Notes under the pieces: model-generated | What the model saw: the letters and a program-made list of their open reading frames with translations, nothing else | Told to the model about the DNA's origin: nothing | The model's database searches: none | Shown: positions 47,345 to 58,041 of the stretch, piece by piece | Numbering within the stretch: the first letter of the stretch is position 1 | Layout of the letters: each line of letters opens with the position of its first letter | Position numbers and translations under genes: made by a program | Origin: Deroplatys truncata | Lineage: Eukaryota; Arthropoda; Insecta; Mantodea; Mantidae | Direction: 5' to 3' | NCBI GenBank assembly: GCA_030765065.1 | Contig: CM060989.1 | Coordinates: 41,345,501-41,409,500, forward strand | Length of the DNA stretch: 64,000 nucleotides

Positions 47345-48286
47345 CGAGGGGCACTATTTATATTTTGAGCCTAATAATTTAAACAAAGTAATTTCTTATT
47401 GAAAACTGCTTTATTGTTTTTCAAACTATTCTCCTTTATGATCAATACACTTCTGCATCCAATTGAACCATTTGTCAAACCATTTATTCCAGTCTTCTTG
47501 AGACACCTCCAAAACATGGTTTTTGAAGCCATCAACGGCTTCTTCTGCCAACGAAAATCGTTGTCCACGCAAATTATTCTGGACCTTCGGGAAAAAAAAG
47601 AAGTCATTGGGTGCCAAATCAGGACTGAGGAGGATGGAGGATGAACATCAATTCGATTTTTTGAGCCTTCAAATACTCTGTTGTTAGACGAGATGTGTGT
47701 GCGCTCGCATTGTCTTGATGGAGAACGATCATACTGTTTTTGTTAGTTTTCCTTACTTCACCGAAGACTTCACCGGCTAAATAATCATGCAATAGTTTAT
47801 ATATGCTGGTGGAACTAATGCCTAGGGTTGCCTCAATCTCACAATATGTCGCATTACGGTCTTTCATTATTAGTTTCTGCACAGCATCAATGTTTTCTGG
47901 CACAACAACTGATTTTGGACGATCTTCACGAACTTCATCATTGAGCGAACGGAGACCACAATTAAATTCGGTATACCAGCGTTTCACAGTGGCAAAGGAT
48001 GGAGCTTTGTCGCCAAATGTGTAAGTTAGTTGATCGATGCACTCTTGTCTTGATAATCCACGTCAAATGTCGTGATAAATGATTGCACGAACATTTTCAC
48101 GAGTTAATTCCATGTTTTTGTTGACACACAATTTTCATGTTAGTGTAAACAAAACAAATGAGGCTCTATTGACAAAATGTTTGAAGTAGATTATGGTCAA
48201 AAATGTCAAACTTTCCATTGGAAACGTCAGATGGCACCTACAACATTCAGGGTTGCCAAGGCTCAAAATATAAATAGTGCACCTCG
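47345..48286 (-). mobile_element. mariner element M2, internally deleted (942 bases)
   Basis: Perfectly placed inverted termini: CGAGGGGCACTATTTATATT on the left and, on the reverse strand at the right, CGAGGTGCACTATTTATATT, about 28 bases with one mismatch, each bordered by TA. At 942 bases it lacks about 0.3-0.4 kb of a normal mariner. It sits in an H element. Confidence 0.9.
47400..48112 (-). pseudogene. mariner transposase with catalytic-core deletion (M2)
   Basis: The family start codon is at about 48112 (M-E-L-T-R-E-N-V-R-A-I-I). An internal frame (47987-47619) includes KRWYTEFNCGLRSLNDEVRE, then SSTSIYKLLHDYLAGEVF, and passes straight into IVLHQDNASAHTS (second Asp). The stretch with the first catalytic Asp is missing. 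After a frameshift, L-A-P-N-D-F-F gives the third Asp, and the C-terminus N-W-M-Q-K-C-I-D-H-K-G-E follows. Spacing fits DD34D mariner. The product would bind DNA at best. Confidence 0.8.
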
Positions 48287-48869
48287 TATTTCAAAAGTCA
48301 AACCAACTACAAGGAATATCTATATCAAAAGTGGTTAACTCCACCAAAAAAAAAATCAATAAACTGTATGGTTTAACGAAATCTACGTCTTTGTATTCTA
48401 AGATTTTATCTATCTCATAGGGTTTATTAATAATGCAAAAGTCACTTGGAATGAAGAGGACTTCAGAGGCAATTCCCAGAAAATTTGAGACATAGGTTTC
48501 ATTTGTCACACAAATATCTTAAACATAGGTCATTCAAAATCGTTAGAGAACATCTTTGAGAACAAAGAGTGACGAACATTTTTCCATGTAGGTAAATAGT
48601 AGCTTGGGGTGGAGGATTTTTCTTGAAAATCTTCGTATCACATCCATGAAGACGCTGAACTTGAATAATAAGTTTGCTACTTAGACACACAAAGACGTTT
48701 TTTCTAAAAGCGCTTGTTCATTTACCCAAGGAACCTCAAAACGTGTATTTCCGGTGATATCTCGAATTTTTTGAATGGAGTACAATACTTAATCTACTTA
48801 CTATAGGTAACTAGTAGAGAAAGAAAAATACCAGACAAAATGCCTGCATCATTGTCACCAACAAGTGAA

Positions 48870-49400
48870 CAAGATACTGTTTTTGCCCTTAAAGTTCAAG
48901 GTAAAGCTCAGACTTTGTGTATTTTGTTCCTTGGTTTAAAATCGTAGGTTTTGTAAATATAAATGTGTTTCATGCTTACTGGAGTAAATATACTAATTTT
49001 ATAGCGCCTATAATTGCCTATTTTCATATCGCCACATCCTAAGGGCTGTTAGAGAGCCTTTATTAAGGCTCACATAAGTTCATAATTTTTATTATTGACT
49101 GTTATTTATTAATGTGATGTTAACTTTAGCATTACAATCAATACTCCGCGCTTTTGGGCCAACGAACCATTGTTGACAACATGCCTGAAGAAGTTTGTAG
49201 ATAATACTAGCATTCCTTTTCCAACGGCAATAGTTAAATTTTTTCGTGTAATAATAAAACACTGACTACTTAGCACAATAAAGGTACGTAAACGGTGAAC
49301 TCCAAAATACTATTGGTTTACGACTGGGAATTCGATCATTTTAATATTAACTCATCGTTTTGTTCATTAATACGATGCGTTATTAGTTTCTACTTCCCAC
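48870..49400 (+). repeat. dispersed repeat W, copy 1
   Basis: Reappears inverted at 58800-59310. Shared blocks are CATGCTTACTGGAGTAAATA, TATAATTGCCTATTTT, CTGAAGAAGTTTGTA, CATTCCTTTCC and AAAATACTATTGGTTTA. It has no coding capacity; transposon class unknown. Confidence 0.5.
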
Positions 49401-49689
49401 GTGGGCGAAAACACAGTACTGAGCTAAAAAGATTAGACTTTAAGTATTATTGAAAACGCAACAATGACCTATTTCACAATAATACATGGCATACTCGATA
49501 ATAATTACAAACCAGCGAGGGCGTGTAAAGAGAGTGCTTCAAAATTCATACAGGATTTGCCTTAAAAAATACATTGAAACTGAAGAGTGCAAATTTAAAT
49601 AAACAATGTTTACACTCCATTAGGAGAATAGTAGAATTTAGTAAATATAATATATGGCTGTTTAATACTTCTATACTATACTGTCAAAA

Positions 49690-49830
49690 CGTGTTTTTAA
49701 GTGGTAAATGAATAAAATTATTGTGCCTACTTCAATGCTCATCGTTGCTGATGGTGCCTATTTGCCTGCCTATTCAAGTTTTTAGCACCTATTACACTAG
49801 TTATAGGAAGGACCTTTTTATTAACGATAA
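49690..49830 (-). repeat. dispersed repeat X, short inverted copy
   Basis: AAGTGGTAAATGAATAAAAT, then TTGTGCCTACTTCAATGCTC is the reverse complement of the core shared at 31085 and 53510. Confidence 0.5.
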
Positions 49831-50289
49831 ACCGAAATATAACGGAGCGATGCAACAAGAAGTACATTCCAATTTATGACAAAAGTGACCGATTTATGGC
49901 TATAATTTTGGCGCGAATTTTACCGAAAATTGATCGTTTCTGTGAAAATCTTTATTTTTACGATAAAAACGAAAAAAATTGTACTGTTAAAAAATGTCTA
50001 TTTTGAAGTGTTGGCTGTAAAGGAAACAGAGTTCATTTGGAAAGGTACATAATGTTGTTATTCTATTTTGTGACCTGCAGGACCATTCATGAAGCTGACA
50101 GGGCTTTCCTGAGCTTTTGGAACATTCCGTTAGAAACACTTTCGTTTTGAAGTTCTAGAAGTAAACGCTGAAGCGTTTAATTGACCGTGTGGTAACTAGC
50201 AACAGAAATAAAGTGACGGAAATGTAACCGTAAACAGCGTACGTGATACACAACGATTGAAAGCTTGTCTCCAGCCAAATTAAAAAATA
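49831..50289. other. no feature recognised
   Basis: No gene or repeat border before the R-family terminus. Confidence 0.3.
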
Positions 50290-50449
50290 CAGGAAGAGCC
50301 AAAAAACTACGAACCGGCTGCGCGGTGGTTTTCCTGTGCGCGTCCTCGGCGCTCGTTGCCGTCTGTCGCTATCATAGAAAGGCGCGTATGAAACCATACA
50401 ATATTTTTAAAACCACTTTTAAAGGCTTTACTTACCAGCTTTATGAAAA

Positions 50450-51207
50450 GAGATGCTGAAACTGGTCACCGCCGTTGTCCATACATTTTTGGCACCTCTT
50501 TAGTAAACTATCTATCACTCGCGTAGTTCACGTTGAGAAATGCTGGCAATTTGCTGGCGGATATTTTGTTTTAATTCCCACAGGGTGTGTGGGTTTGTCG
50601 TGTATACTTTAAGTTACCCCAGAGATAGAAATCGCAGGGGCTTAGGTCGGGGGATCGAGGGCGCCACAAATCTCTACTAATAATTCTGTCCTCAAACACA
50701 CCTTCAATTGTTCTCATCGAAATATTGGTCTATCAGCTGTTGCAGAAATCTTGTTGAAAAAAGGCAAAATCACGCTCCCTGACTGTTAATTCTCTAAAAA
50801 CAGTTGAGTTGACGGTGATGTGATGTAGTTCAGTTATTACGAGTTATTTATTATTTTGTCCTGTACTTAGTCACAAAGTATATTATGGCTCAGTATATGT
50901 TTTCTACTGCGCAGCGTGTATTTATTTATGATTCGTATGTGTAAACGCTGTCAGCTCAAGTGGAAGTAACGATTTGCAGAAAGATATAAAAGTTCCAGGC
51001 CGTACAACAATTCATGAGCATTATAATAAATATCAGGCCACAGGAAGCGTTCACGCTAAGAAATCTAAAAGACGGCGAAAGGGTTATAGGGCCAATTTTT
51101 TTTTCAAGTCAATAGTTGCAGCCCTTGCATACGTGAATACAATTTTGCTCCCTGTTTTTAGAGAATTAACATACTGGGAGCGCGATTTTTGGCTCTCCCT
51201 GTATTAC
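50450..51207. pseudogene. scrambled R transposase pieces, left half
   Basis: From 50450 to 50800 the minus strand encodes the C-terminal region (LSPCDFYLWG-like and the QFQHL end), while 50808-51190 on the plus strand holds the 5' UTR and N-terminus (M-A-Q-Y-M-F-S-T, then K-V-P-G-R-T-T-I-H-E-H-Y-N-K-Y-Q). The two parts are in opposite orientation, so no single protein can result. The catalytic centre is missing. Confidence 0.7.
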
Positions 51208-51458
51208 GCCGTAGCTGCGACAATGAGAGCCATTGTCTATGACAAAAATTACCATAAAATTTTCACGAAATGTCTACCATATTTTAAACTATGTAGTATT
51301 TTATGGATTCTGATATATACCGACCTGTTTTTTATTGGTGTTTATTTTTTAAAAAATCGTATTTATAGTTTAAAATATGGTAAAAAGTTCGTGAAAATTT
51401 GGTGGTAATTTTTGTCATATCAATGGTTCTCATTGTCGCAGCTGCGGCGTAATACACA

Positions 51459-52205
51459 GGGAGCCAAAACTCACGCTCTCTGTCTGTTAATTCTCTAAAA
51501 CGGGGCAAAATTGTATTCACGTATGCACGGGCTTCTAATATTCACTCCAAAAAAATTGGCCCTATAACTCTTTCGCCGTCTTTTAGATTTCTTAGCCTGA
51601 ACACTTCCTGTGGCCTGAAATTTATTGTAAAGTTCATGAATTGTTGTACGGCCTGGAACTTTTATACCTGGAAATCTTTCTGCAAACCCTACTTCCACTT
51701 GGCGAGCTGACCGAGTTAACACATAAGAATCATGAATAAATACACACTGTGCAGTAGAAAACATATACTGAGCTATAATATACTTTGTGACCAAGTACAG
51801 GACAAAATAATAAATAACTTGTAATAACTGAACTACACCACATCACCGTCAACTCAACTGTTTTTAGAGAATTAACAGACAGGGAGCGTGATTTTGCCTT
51901 TTTCTCAACAAGACTCTGCAACAGCTCATACGGTCAATATTTCGATAGTGCATTTGAGGACAGAATTATTAGTAGAAATTTGTGGCCCCTTCTGTCCCCC
52001 GACCCCCTGCGATTTCTATCTCTGGGGTAACTTAAAACAAAGTGTACAAGACAAACCCACACACCCTGGAAGAATTAAAACAAAATATCCGCCAGGAAGT
52101 TGCTAGCATTTCTCAACGTGAACTACGGCGAGTGGTGGATAGTTTCCTAAAGAGGTACCAAAAATGTATGGACAACGACGATGGCCAGTTTCCGCATCTC
52201 CTTTC
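51459..52205. pseudogene. scrambled R transposase pieces, right half
   Basis: Mirror image of the left half. The minus strand (51490-51794) encodes VGFAERFPGIKVPGRTTIHE, with L-Y-N-K-F-Q. The plus strand from 51860 encodes the region with QQDSATAHT (second Asp, about 51907) and then CDFYLWGNLKQSVQDKPTHP, ending QFPHLLS at 52209. It keeps more of the D-region than the left half, and the two halves have begun to diverge. Confidence 0.7.
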
Positions 52206-52429
52206 ATAAAGTTGGTAAGTAAAGTCTTTAAAAGTAGTTTTAAAAATGTTATATGGTTTCATCCGTGCATTTCTATAATAGCGGCAGACAGCAACTAGCG
52301 CCGAGGACGCGGACAGGAAAAACACCGCGCAGGCAGTTCGTAGTTTTTTGACTCTCCCTGTATAAATACGATTTTTAAAAAATAAATAGTAATAAAAAAC
52401 AGGTCGGTATACTTCAGAATCCATAAATA

Positions 52430-53509
52430 CTAGCTTAGTAAATGTATTGTCTGGGATACGCTAGGGCGTATACACTCAATTACCAATTTGGAAGCAATAT
52501 TAATCGATACATCTATCAGCAGGACGGCAGGTAGTGATGTCGACTTGGATATATGGCAATAGACCATATCGAACCGCCAATATTTCCGTTCCGCCATACG
52601 TATATGTATGTCCGACCAAGATTTCTCAGCTGCTGTTCTTAGAAAGCCGCAGACTATCTCTTTGTTAAACATCATCTCATCATCATAAATCACCATTAAA
52701 AATGTCTCGGCCGCAGTACAAGGAAACGCTTAAGAGCGCGGTTATTTAGTATTCTACAGGCAATGTCATTTGCTTTAAGTGAAGCTCGCAAAGACTTGCG
52801 GACGATTACATACATGTCAGCTACCGAGACTGCAGGAATGAGAAGCGGTTGTATGTAGCATAAATATTCCTCAAGACCAGACGCTGACTGCCAGCAACAA
52901 AACGAAAAAGAAAGTGGACGAAAAAAGATGTGAAGATGAAGGAAGAAGGGGAAGAAACTCTAGAGAAAAGTGAAATGATAGCTACTCCTTACAGCATCCG
53001 GGGTTGGGCCTCCTCGGCGGGGGTTCCACCAATGGTGTAGCTGAATGAAATCACGTGATATGCAAAGTGGGCGGGTTGGGGCATGACAACATCTCATTCC
53101 GCATGCAAACCCTCACACATACATACACACATGGTGCGCGAGAGGTGGAGTGGAGCGTTTAAAGTGATCGATACTTATACATCGCAGTCGCACTGGTTCC
53201 AACTCCGCCCACCACTCACTTTTAAATGCATGCTGCAAAACCTGCACTACAATATATTCATGTTGTGCCAGGAATGGCCGAGAAGCCAAGTACAGCCCAC
53301 CACTGCAATGTCACCTGTGCGTAACTCGATCGACCGAGCGCTTAATCGATTATCGTCTAAGTCAGGGAGCTCTCAATCTTTTCCAGTGACGCAGCGTTGC
53401 ACTCAACGCAGGGTATTAGAACGCACCAGTAAGCATAATTTGATAAGGAATAAGAGTGATTTTGTGATATAAGGGTAAAAAAAACAAGCATTTTTCTACA
53501 TTTATAACT
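52430..53509. other. unassigned; includes a possible hAT-type terminus
   Basis: 52980-53130 is GC-richer. At 53364 CAGGGAGCTCTCAATCTTTT, then CCAGTGACGC resembles the CAGGGGTTCTCAA-type ends of hAT elements, but no partner end was found. 52486-52560 resembles 46248-46325. The 129-codon frame at 53083-53472 has no motif I know. Confidence 0.35.
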
Positions 53510-53745
53510 AGAGCTCGCACAATAGGCACTAAATAATTCAAATAGGCAGGCAAATAAGCCTATCAGTAATGATTAGCACTGAAGTAGGCACAATCATTTA
53601 TTAATTTACCACTTCAAAACACATTCTGACATGACAGAACAGCATAGAAATATCAAACATCCAATTCCCCTATACTAAAGTTACTAAATTCCACTATTCG
53701 CTTAATGGAGTGTAATCTGTAAACATTTGTTTAAATTTACAATCT
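53510..53745 (+). repeat. dispersed repeat X, copy 2
   Basis: GCTCGCACAATAGGCAC, then GAAGTAGGCACAATCATTTA and CACTTCAAAACACATTCTGA are shared with 31085-31282. Confidence 0.5.
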
Positions 53746-54005
53746 TCAGTCACTACTTTTTTAAAGCAAACCCTATTTTCAGTTTTTAAATAATTTCTCT
53801 CTCGCATACGTTTAAAACTACACTGTAATTGTTACAGTTGCATACAGAGTGATTTATGAAGAACTGACATTTATTTCTTCAGTTGTTTTAAAATGAGTTA
53901 TGCTAGCAACAGCTTATTATACCTTAAATGAACAGGAATTTTGGGAGATTATTTAACTCTATTAGCAAATGCTGAAAATGTCCTCCATCCTGCATAAGGC
54001 ACAAC

Positions 54006-54780
54006 TCAATACGTGTTACTGGCCACTCGGAGGACTCTGTTGCCAAATGCTTGAATCTCCTGTGTAATGTTGTGCTTCAGATCGTCCAATGTCTGGGGAC
54101 GTGTGGCATAAACCCCGTCTTTTAAGTAACCCCATAGAAAGAAGTCCGGCGATGTCAAATCCGGAGATCTCGGTGGCCATAGATTCTTGGAAATTATCCG
54201 GTCGTCAAAGAAACTTACAATTAGTGCCATGGATTCATTTGATGTATGACAGGTAGCGCCGTCCTGCTGAAAACATCCTTGACTCAGCTCTACATAGTCT
54301 AGTTGCTCAGCAATCCATGAAAATCCGTAGGTAATCTGCAGTGTTCATTGTTTTCAAAAAAAAAATTTGTCCCACTGTTCTCTGTGCGGATATTGCGCAC
54401 CAAACTCCAATTTTAACCGGGTGCATAGGTGCTTCATGAATAACATGTGGATTTTCACTGGCTCAATAGTGTGAGTTATTTGAGTTCACATAGCCGGAAC
54501 TCAATAAGGAACTATAAATGGAACCATGCTTCATGTGTGAACTATGTGATGGACAATATGGCAAGATTTTTCACATTGAACGCCTGAAACCGACAATAAT
54601 TCAGTCGACAATAATTGCCTAAAAGATCCAGTTGTTTTCAATTTGTTTACCAGTTCCAGTATTGTGTTTCTTTGGGGAGGATTCCGAACACAAAATTCTC
54701 TCTGGGCTGTCCTTTGAGTAGCCGTAATTGAATTCGTAATCCATTATTGCTCTACAAGGAGAAGTCGTTCATTTAATGTG
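54006..54780 (-). pseudogene. broken DDE transposase of family T (copy T3)
   Basis: The block 54230-54006 reads MALIVSFFDDRIISKNLWPP, then R-S-P-D-L-T-S-P-D-F-F-L-W-G, and upstream FQQDGAT at codon 54261-54263. Upstream of that, remnants of the first-Asp region (FTHEAWFH near 54525, the Asp codon changed) and of the N-terminus follow with deletions and stops. Second-to-third acidic spacing equals that of T2. Confidence 0.72.
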
Positions 54781-54782
54781 AT

Positions 54783-55350
54783 GGGGAAAGGTCCCTAATT
54801 TGATACGCCTCTTAAATTGAACCGCTCCGATATTTTCCAAACTGTTCGACAGATGTCACCATAATCCTAGCAGAAGCGTAGCGTCTACTACTATGAATGC
54901 TTGGAGTTGTTGACTTTGCATTCTGAGCTGTGGTTTCAGTTGTATGAAGTGTTGTGTGTTTTTGGTGCTTCAGAAGTAATATTTGACTCATTTAGCTCAG
55001 CTTATACGACCAATTAGGCAAATTTGAGATGATCACTATATATACATATATATATATAAAGTATGTGTACTTTGTGTTAATAAAAATACTTTTAAACTTA
55101 AAAGTATATGGCTCATTTTAAGACACGTGATTCAATTTAAGGACCACGTTTCTAATTTGAGCCAATTTACACCATTTCACTTTTTAAATGTTATTTAATT
55201 GGTAATTGTATTAATTTTAAGTTGTGTTGAGGATATTTATAGCGCAAGAATTTGTCACTTTAACGCTTGTGTTACTGAAAATTTTGATTTGAAATTATAA
55301 TTATTATTTACTATTTAGGCTTAAGTGGTTCAATATGGGGACCTTTCCCC
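54783..55350. mobile_element. MITE K, inserted into T3
   Basis: A 568-base AT-rich element with terminal repeats GGGGAAAGGTCCCTAATTTG (left) and GGGGAAAGGTCCCCATATTG (right, reverse strand). T1 and T2 show the empty site: TTTAATGTGTACTC. In T3 this is split into TTTAATGTG-AT and TA-CTCC, so the target was TA and the left copy is altered. Motifs of the type TAATTTGA/AATTGAACC recur inside. No protein. Confidence 0.85.
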
Positions 55351-56142
55351 TACTCCATTTTCACGTTGACTAGAACAAAATCTCAAAGAGTTGCCGACGA
55401 TAAAACTATCAACTGCGAATAAAACATGAATATCTGCACATCTAGTGACAGACAATTAAAACTCCAGAACATTCTGCTTAATTGGTGCTAAAATTGGGGC
55501 ACTGAGTCAATTTCGAACAGAATGATTAAAGAAAGAAATGTGTCAGTTCTTCAGAAATCACCCTGTATAAATTATAATTCACTAGCACAGTGCGATCCAT
55601 ATAAACCTGGACTACTTTAATAGGCCATAATTTCCCTCTGAAAGCTCGTAGAAATGTGAAATTTGTTTCAATGATCTAAGTAGCTCTGGGAGAATGTACC
55701 ACTGCCATTTGTTGACTTTTTGTTGATTTCGGTGGCAATTACGAACACTGTTGACATTGTTGACAGTCTTTAGTCTGCAGTCGTAACAGAAACATGCAAT
55801 ACTCACTTCGAGAGCGTGTTTTTATTGTGAAAACGTATTGGAAGACAAATTCATTGACAAATAAAATTCGATGTGCGCGATGTTCCAACAAAGGCAACAA
55901 TTTTATCGCTAGTAAGAAAGCTGAAGAGAACTGGTGTATTCGTCAGTGGGAGCGGAAGACATAGACTACCACTGAATGCACAATTTGTTGATGTTCGAAG
56001 ATGCTTAGTGAACTCTCCAAAGACGTTGCCAGGAAACAGGTTATTCATATGTACATATCAAAGAGGTGCGAAGAAATTGGGATTGCAACCATAGAGAGTG
56101 CATATGGTGTAGCAATTGAAAGAAGCAGATCGTGAAAAAAAT

Positions 56143-57053
56143 TCTGATGTGTTACACTCACATGACTTTCTCTACTCTTGTACAAACTATTTTTTATAAA
56201 CGCTTATTCTCCATCTACTTCATGTTAATCGAGATAACATTTGCAGACTCTATCTTATTGCTAATTTTCTTGTAGATGTAAGGGGAATATGTATTTACAA
56301 GTGCAATATAGAAATACAGTAGCCTTTAAGCATAGACATATCTCTTAATAGCTGGTTGCTAGGTGCAGCACCATTCCCTTTGCCACAGATTAATACTCTT
56401 TGCATATCCAAGACAAAAAACATGAATAACGAATTCCCATTTGAGAAAATAAGTATTGAAAAATTTAAGGGGATAACAAGCAATATCTCGAAAATGGTTC
56501 ACTCAACAAAAAAAAATGTATATGACATAAATTGAGTATTTTAACGCGATCTACATTTTTTGTGCAGTAAAATTTTGTCTATCTCTTATGGTTTACCAGT
56601 TATGCAAAAGTCGTTCACAATGAAGAATACTTTTGGAGACATTCCCAGGAAATTCAAGATATACATTTTATTTGTCATAAAAATATCTTAAACATATGAT
56701 ATTTTAATCAAAATCGTTAGAGCCATTTTTGAGAAAATTAAAATTTTCGAAAAATCTTCCATGTAAAGGGTAATCTGAGGTGGGGGATTTTCTTGAAAAT
56801 CTTCGTGTCGCATCTCTGGAAGATACTGAACCTAAATACCAAGTTTGGTGTTTATCCTACTGGTCGTTTCTGACTTATGCTACACACAGACACACAGACA
56901 CACACACACACACACACACACGGACATGTTTCCAAAAATGCTTTTTTTTGGATTCAGGGGGTCTCAAAACATGTGTTTCCGGTGAAAACTCGGTATCGAA
57001 TTTTTGGGTGGAATACAATACTTCCCCTACTTACTATACGTAGTAGAGAAAGT
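56143..57053 (+). mobile_element. complete young family H copy inside element U
   Basis: TCTGATGTGTTACACTCACA to ATACGTAGTAGAGAAAGT, 911 bases. Left flank GATCGTGAAAAAAAT, right flank AAAAAATGTG. The flanks join into the transposase reading frame (A-D-R-E-K then C-Y-C-R-W-F), showing insertion into an A-run in coding sequence. The microsatellite is at 56886-56922. Confidence 0.92.
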
Positions 57054-57206
57054 AAAAAATGTGTTATTGTCGATGGTTTCAGGGTTTTCTTATTCCACAT
57101 CCAGACATTCTCTCCGTAACGTGGTTTACAGATGAGACATGGTTTCATCTGTCAGGCTACATCAACACACAAAACAGCAATAACTACTTTTGGAGGTATC
57201 TTAAAA

Positions 57207-58041
57207 TGAGGCAGTATTTTATATCACAACACTGTGAATGCCAGAGTGATTGTAGTGTAAATTAGCATTATTGTATGACAATGATTTGAGATGTTTGTTA
57301 ATTATAAGCATTGTTATGAAAGAAGTTTACACGGCCTCACTGAAACTGACAATAGGAGCGGATAACAATGAAATGAGGGGGTGAGTTGTTTATCAATTAG
57401 AATAGGCAAACAAATGACGTCAGAGTAGCGTACCTATCTTTAGAAATGTGGGGAGTATCTTCCCTAGAGCATATGTGTTCATAATTTTGATTGGATAAAA
57501 AAATTGACGCTAATGTTGGCGCGCTTTATTAACCAATAGCAGCTCTGTTATAATGTTTAGGCAAATCGGGGTGAGAGAGTATAAATTCTGAAGCCAGAGA
57601 CAGGTATCACGCAGTTCTACAGAATCATTCACGGGTTACACGTCGCGCAGTTCAACAGAATCATTCACGAAGTACACGTTACACAATTTTACAGAATCTC
57701 TCGCGTCGTAAAGTTAGTTACAAAATGTGAAATACGCGAATTAATAGTGCGCGGCAAATAAGTGATTGTAGTTACATTCGAAAATATAACAGTTTCAGTC
57801 AGGCGTGTATCAAGATTAAATATAATAAATTAATGAAGTGTGACGGCAATAAAAGTATAAAAACAAATTCTTTTATTAGTGTTATCTTTTAGTAACAACT
57901 CCTTTCCGTTTACACACCCTGTTCAAGAGATTTGCTCGACTGAGTAATAATAGCTAGCCGGAGGACAAAGAACCCAAAATTCAAAACAGTAAAACAATAA
58001 CAGGCGCTCAGCAAATAAGATAACACGAGAGGTTACCGCGA
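57207..58041 (+). mobile_element. LTR-like element L3 (family L), inserted in U
   Basis: Starts TGAGGCAGTATTTTATATCA; has TTCCCTAGAGCATATGTGTT, GACGCTAATGTTGGCGCG, GAGTATAAATTC (57578), three 35-base repeats (AGAATCATTCACG), CAATAAAAGTATAAAAACA, CCGTTTACACACC, TAGCTAGCCGGAGG, and AACAATAACAGGCGC, ending about GTTACCGCGAC. U transposase sequence lies on both sides. Confidence 0.65.

Larger units (their letters stand above)
47085..48828 (+). mobile_element. old family H copy split by mariner M2
   Basis: The 5' part begins AAGACTTTCTCTACTCACTG (47086), with TTGTTAATCCAGATAAAC and AGCGATTGTCAGATTTTTAA. The 3' part resumes at 48289 and runs through GTATGGTTTAACGAAATCTA, GAATGAAGAGGACTTCAGAG and ACGTGTATTTCCGGTG to the hairpin end CTACTTACTATAGG..AGTAGAGAAAG. 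Between them lie a GAAC microsatellite (47283-47312) and M2. Confidence 0.72.
50290..52360. mobile_element. 2.07 kb palindromic R-family compound element
   Basis: TA then CAGGAAGAGCCAAAAAACTA opens the element, and ...GTTTTTTGACTCTCCCTG then TA closes it. Throughout, position p pairs with about 102,650-102,660 minus p, so both halves are inverted copies around about 51330 (for example CAGTTGAGTTGACGG at 50801 and its complement at 51846). Each half also has an inner R terminus: TTTTTGGCTCTCCCTG then TA near 51208, and TA, then CACAGGGAGCCAAAA near 51457. It can thus be read as two rearranged R elements (50290-51207 and about 51459-52360), head to head, around a spacer that is itself self-complementary. 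Confidence 0.8.
53845..55565 (-). mobile_element. Tc1/mariner-superfamily element T3, split by MITE K
   Basis: Ends CAGAGTGATTTATGAAGAAC and (reverse strand, right) CAGGGTGATTTCTGAAGAAC, each bordered by TA, so the limits are exact. Length is 1721 bases, of which 568 belong to K. The remaining 1153 bases lack part of the middle of the family. Confidence 0.88.

Noticed and set aside
47137..47382. 81-codon frame with repeated N-E-R-T
   Set aside because: Translation of the GAAC microsatellite within an interrupted H copy.
53083..53472. 129-codon frame as a host exon
   Set aside because: No domain, no splice context I can support, and a hAT-like terminus lies within it.
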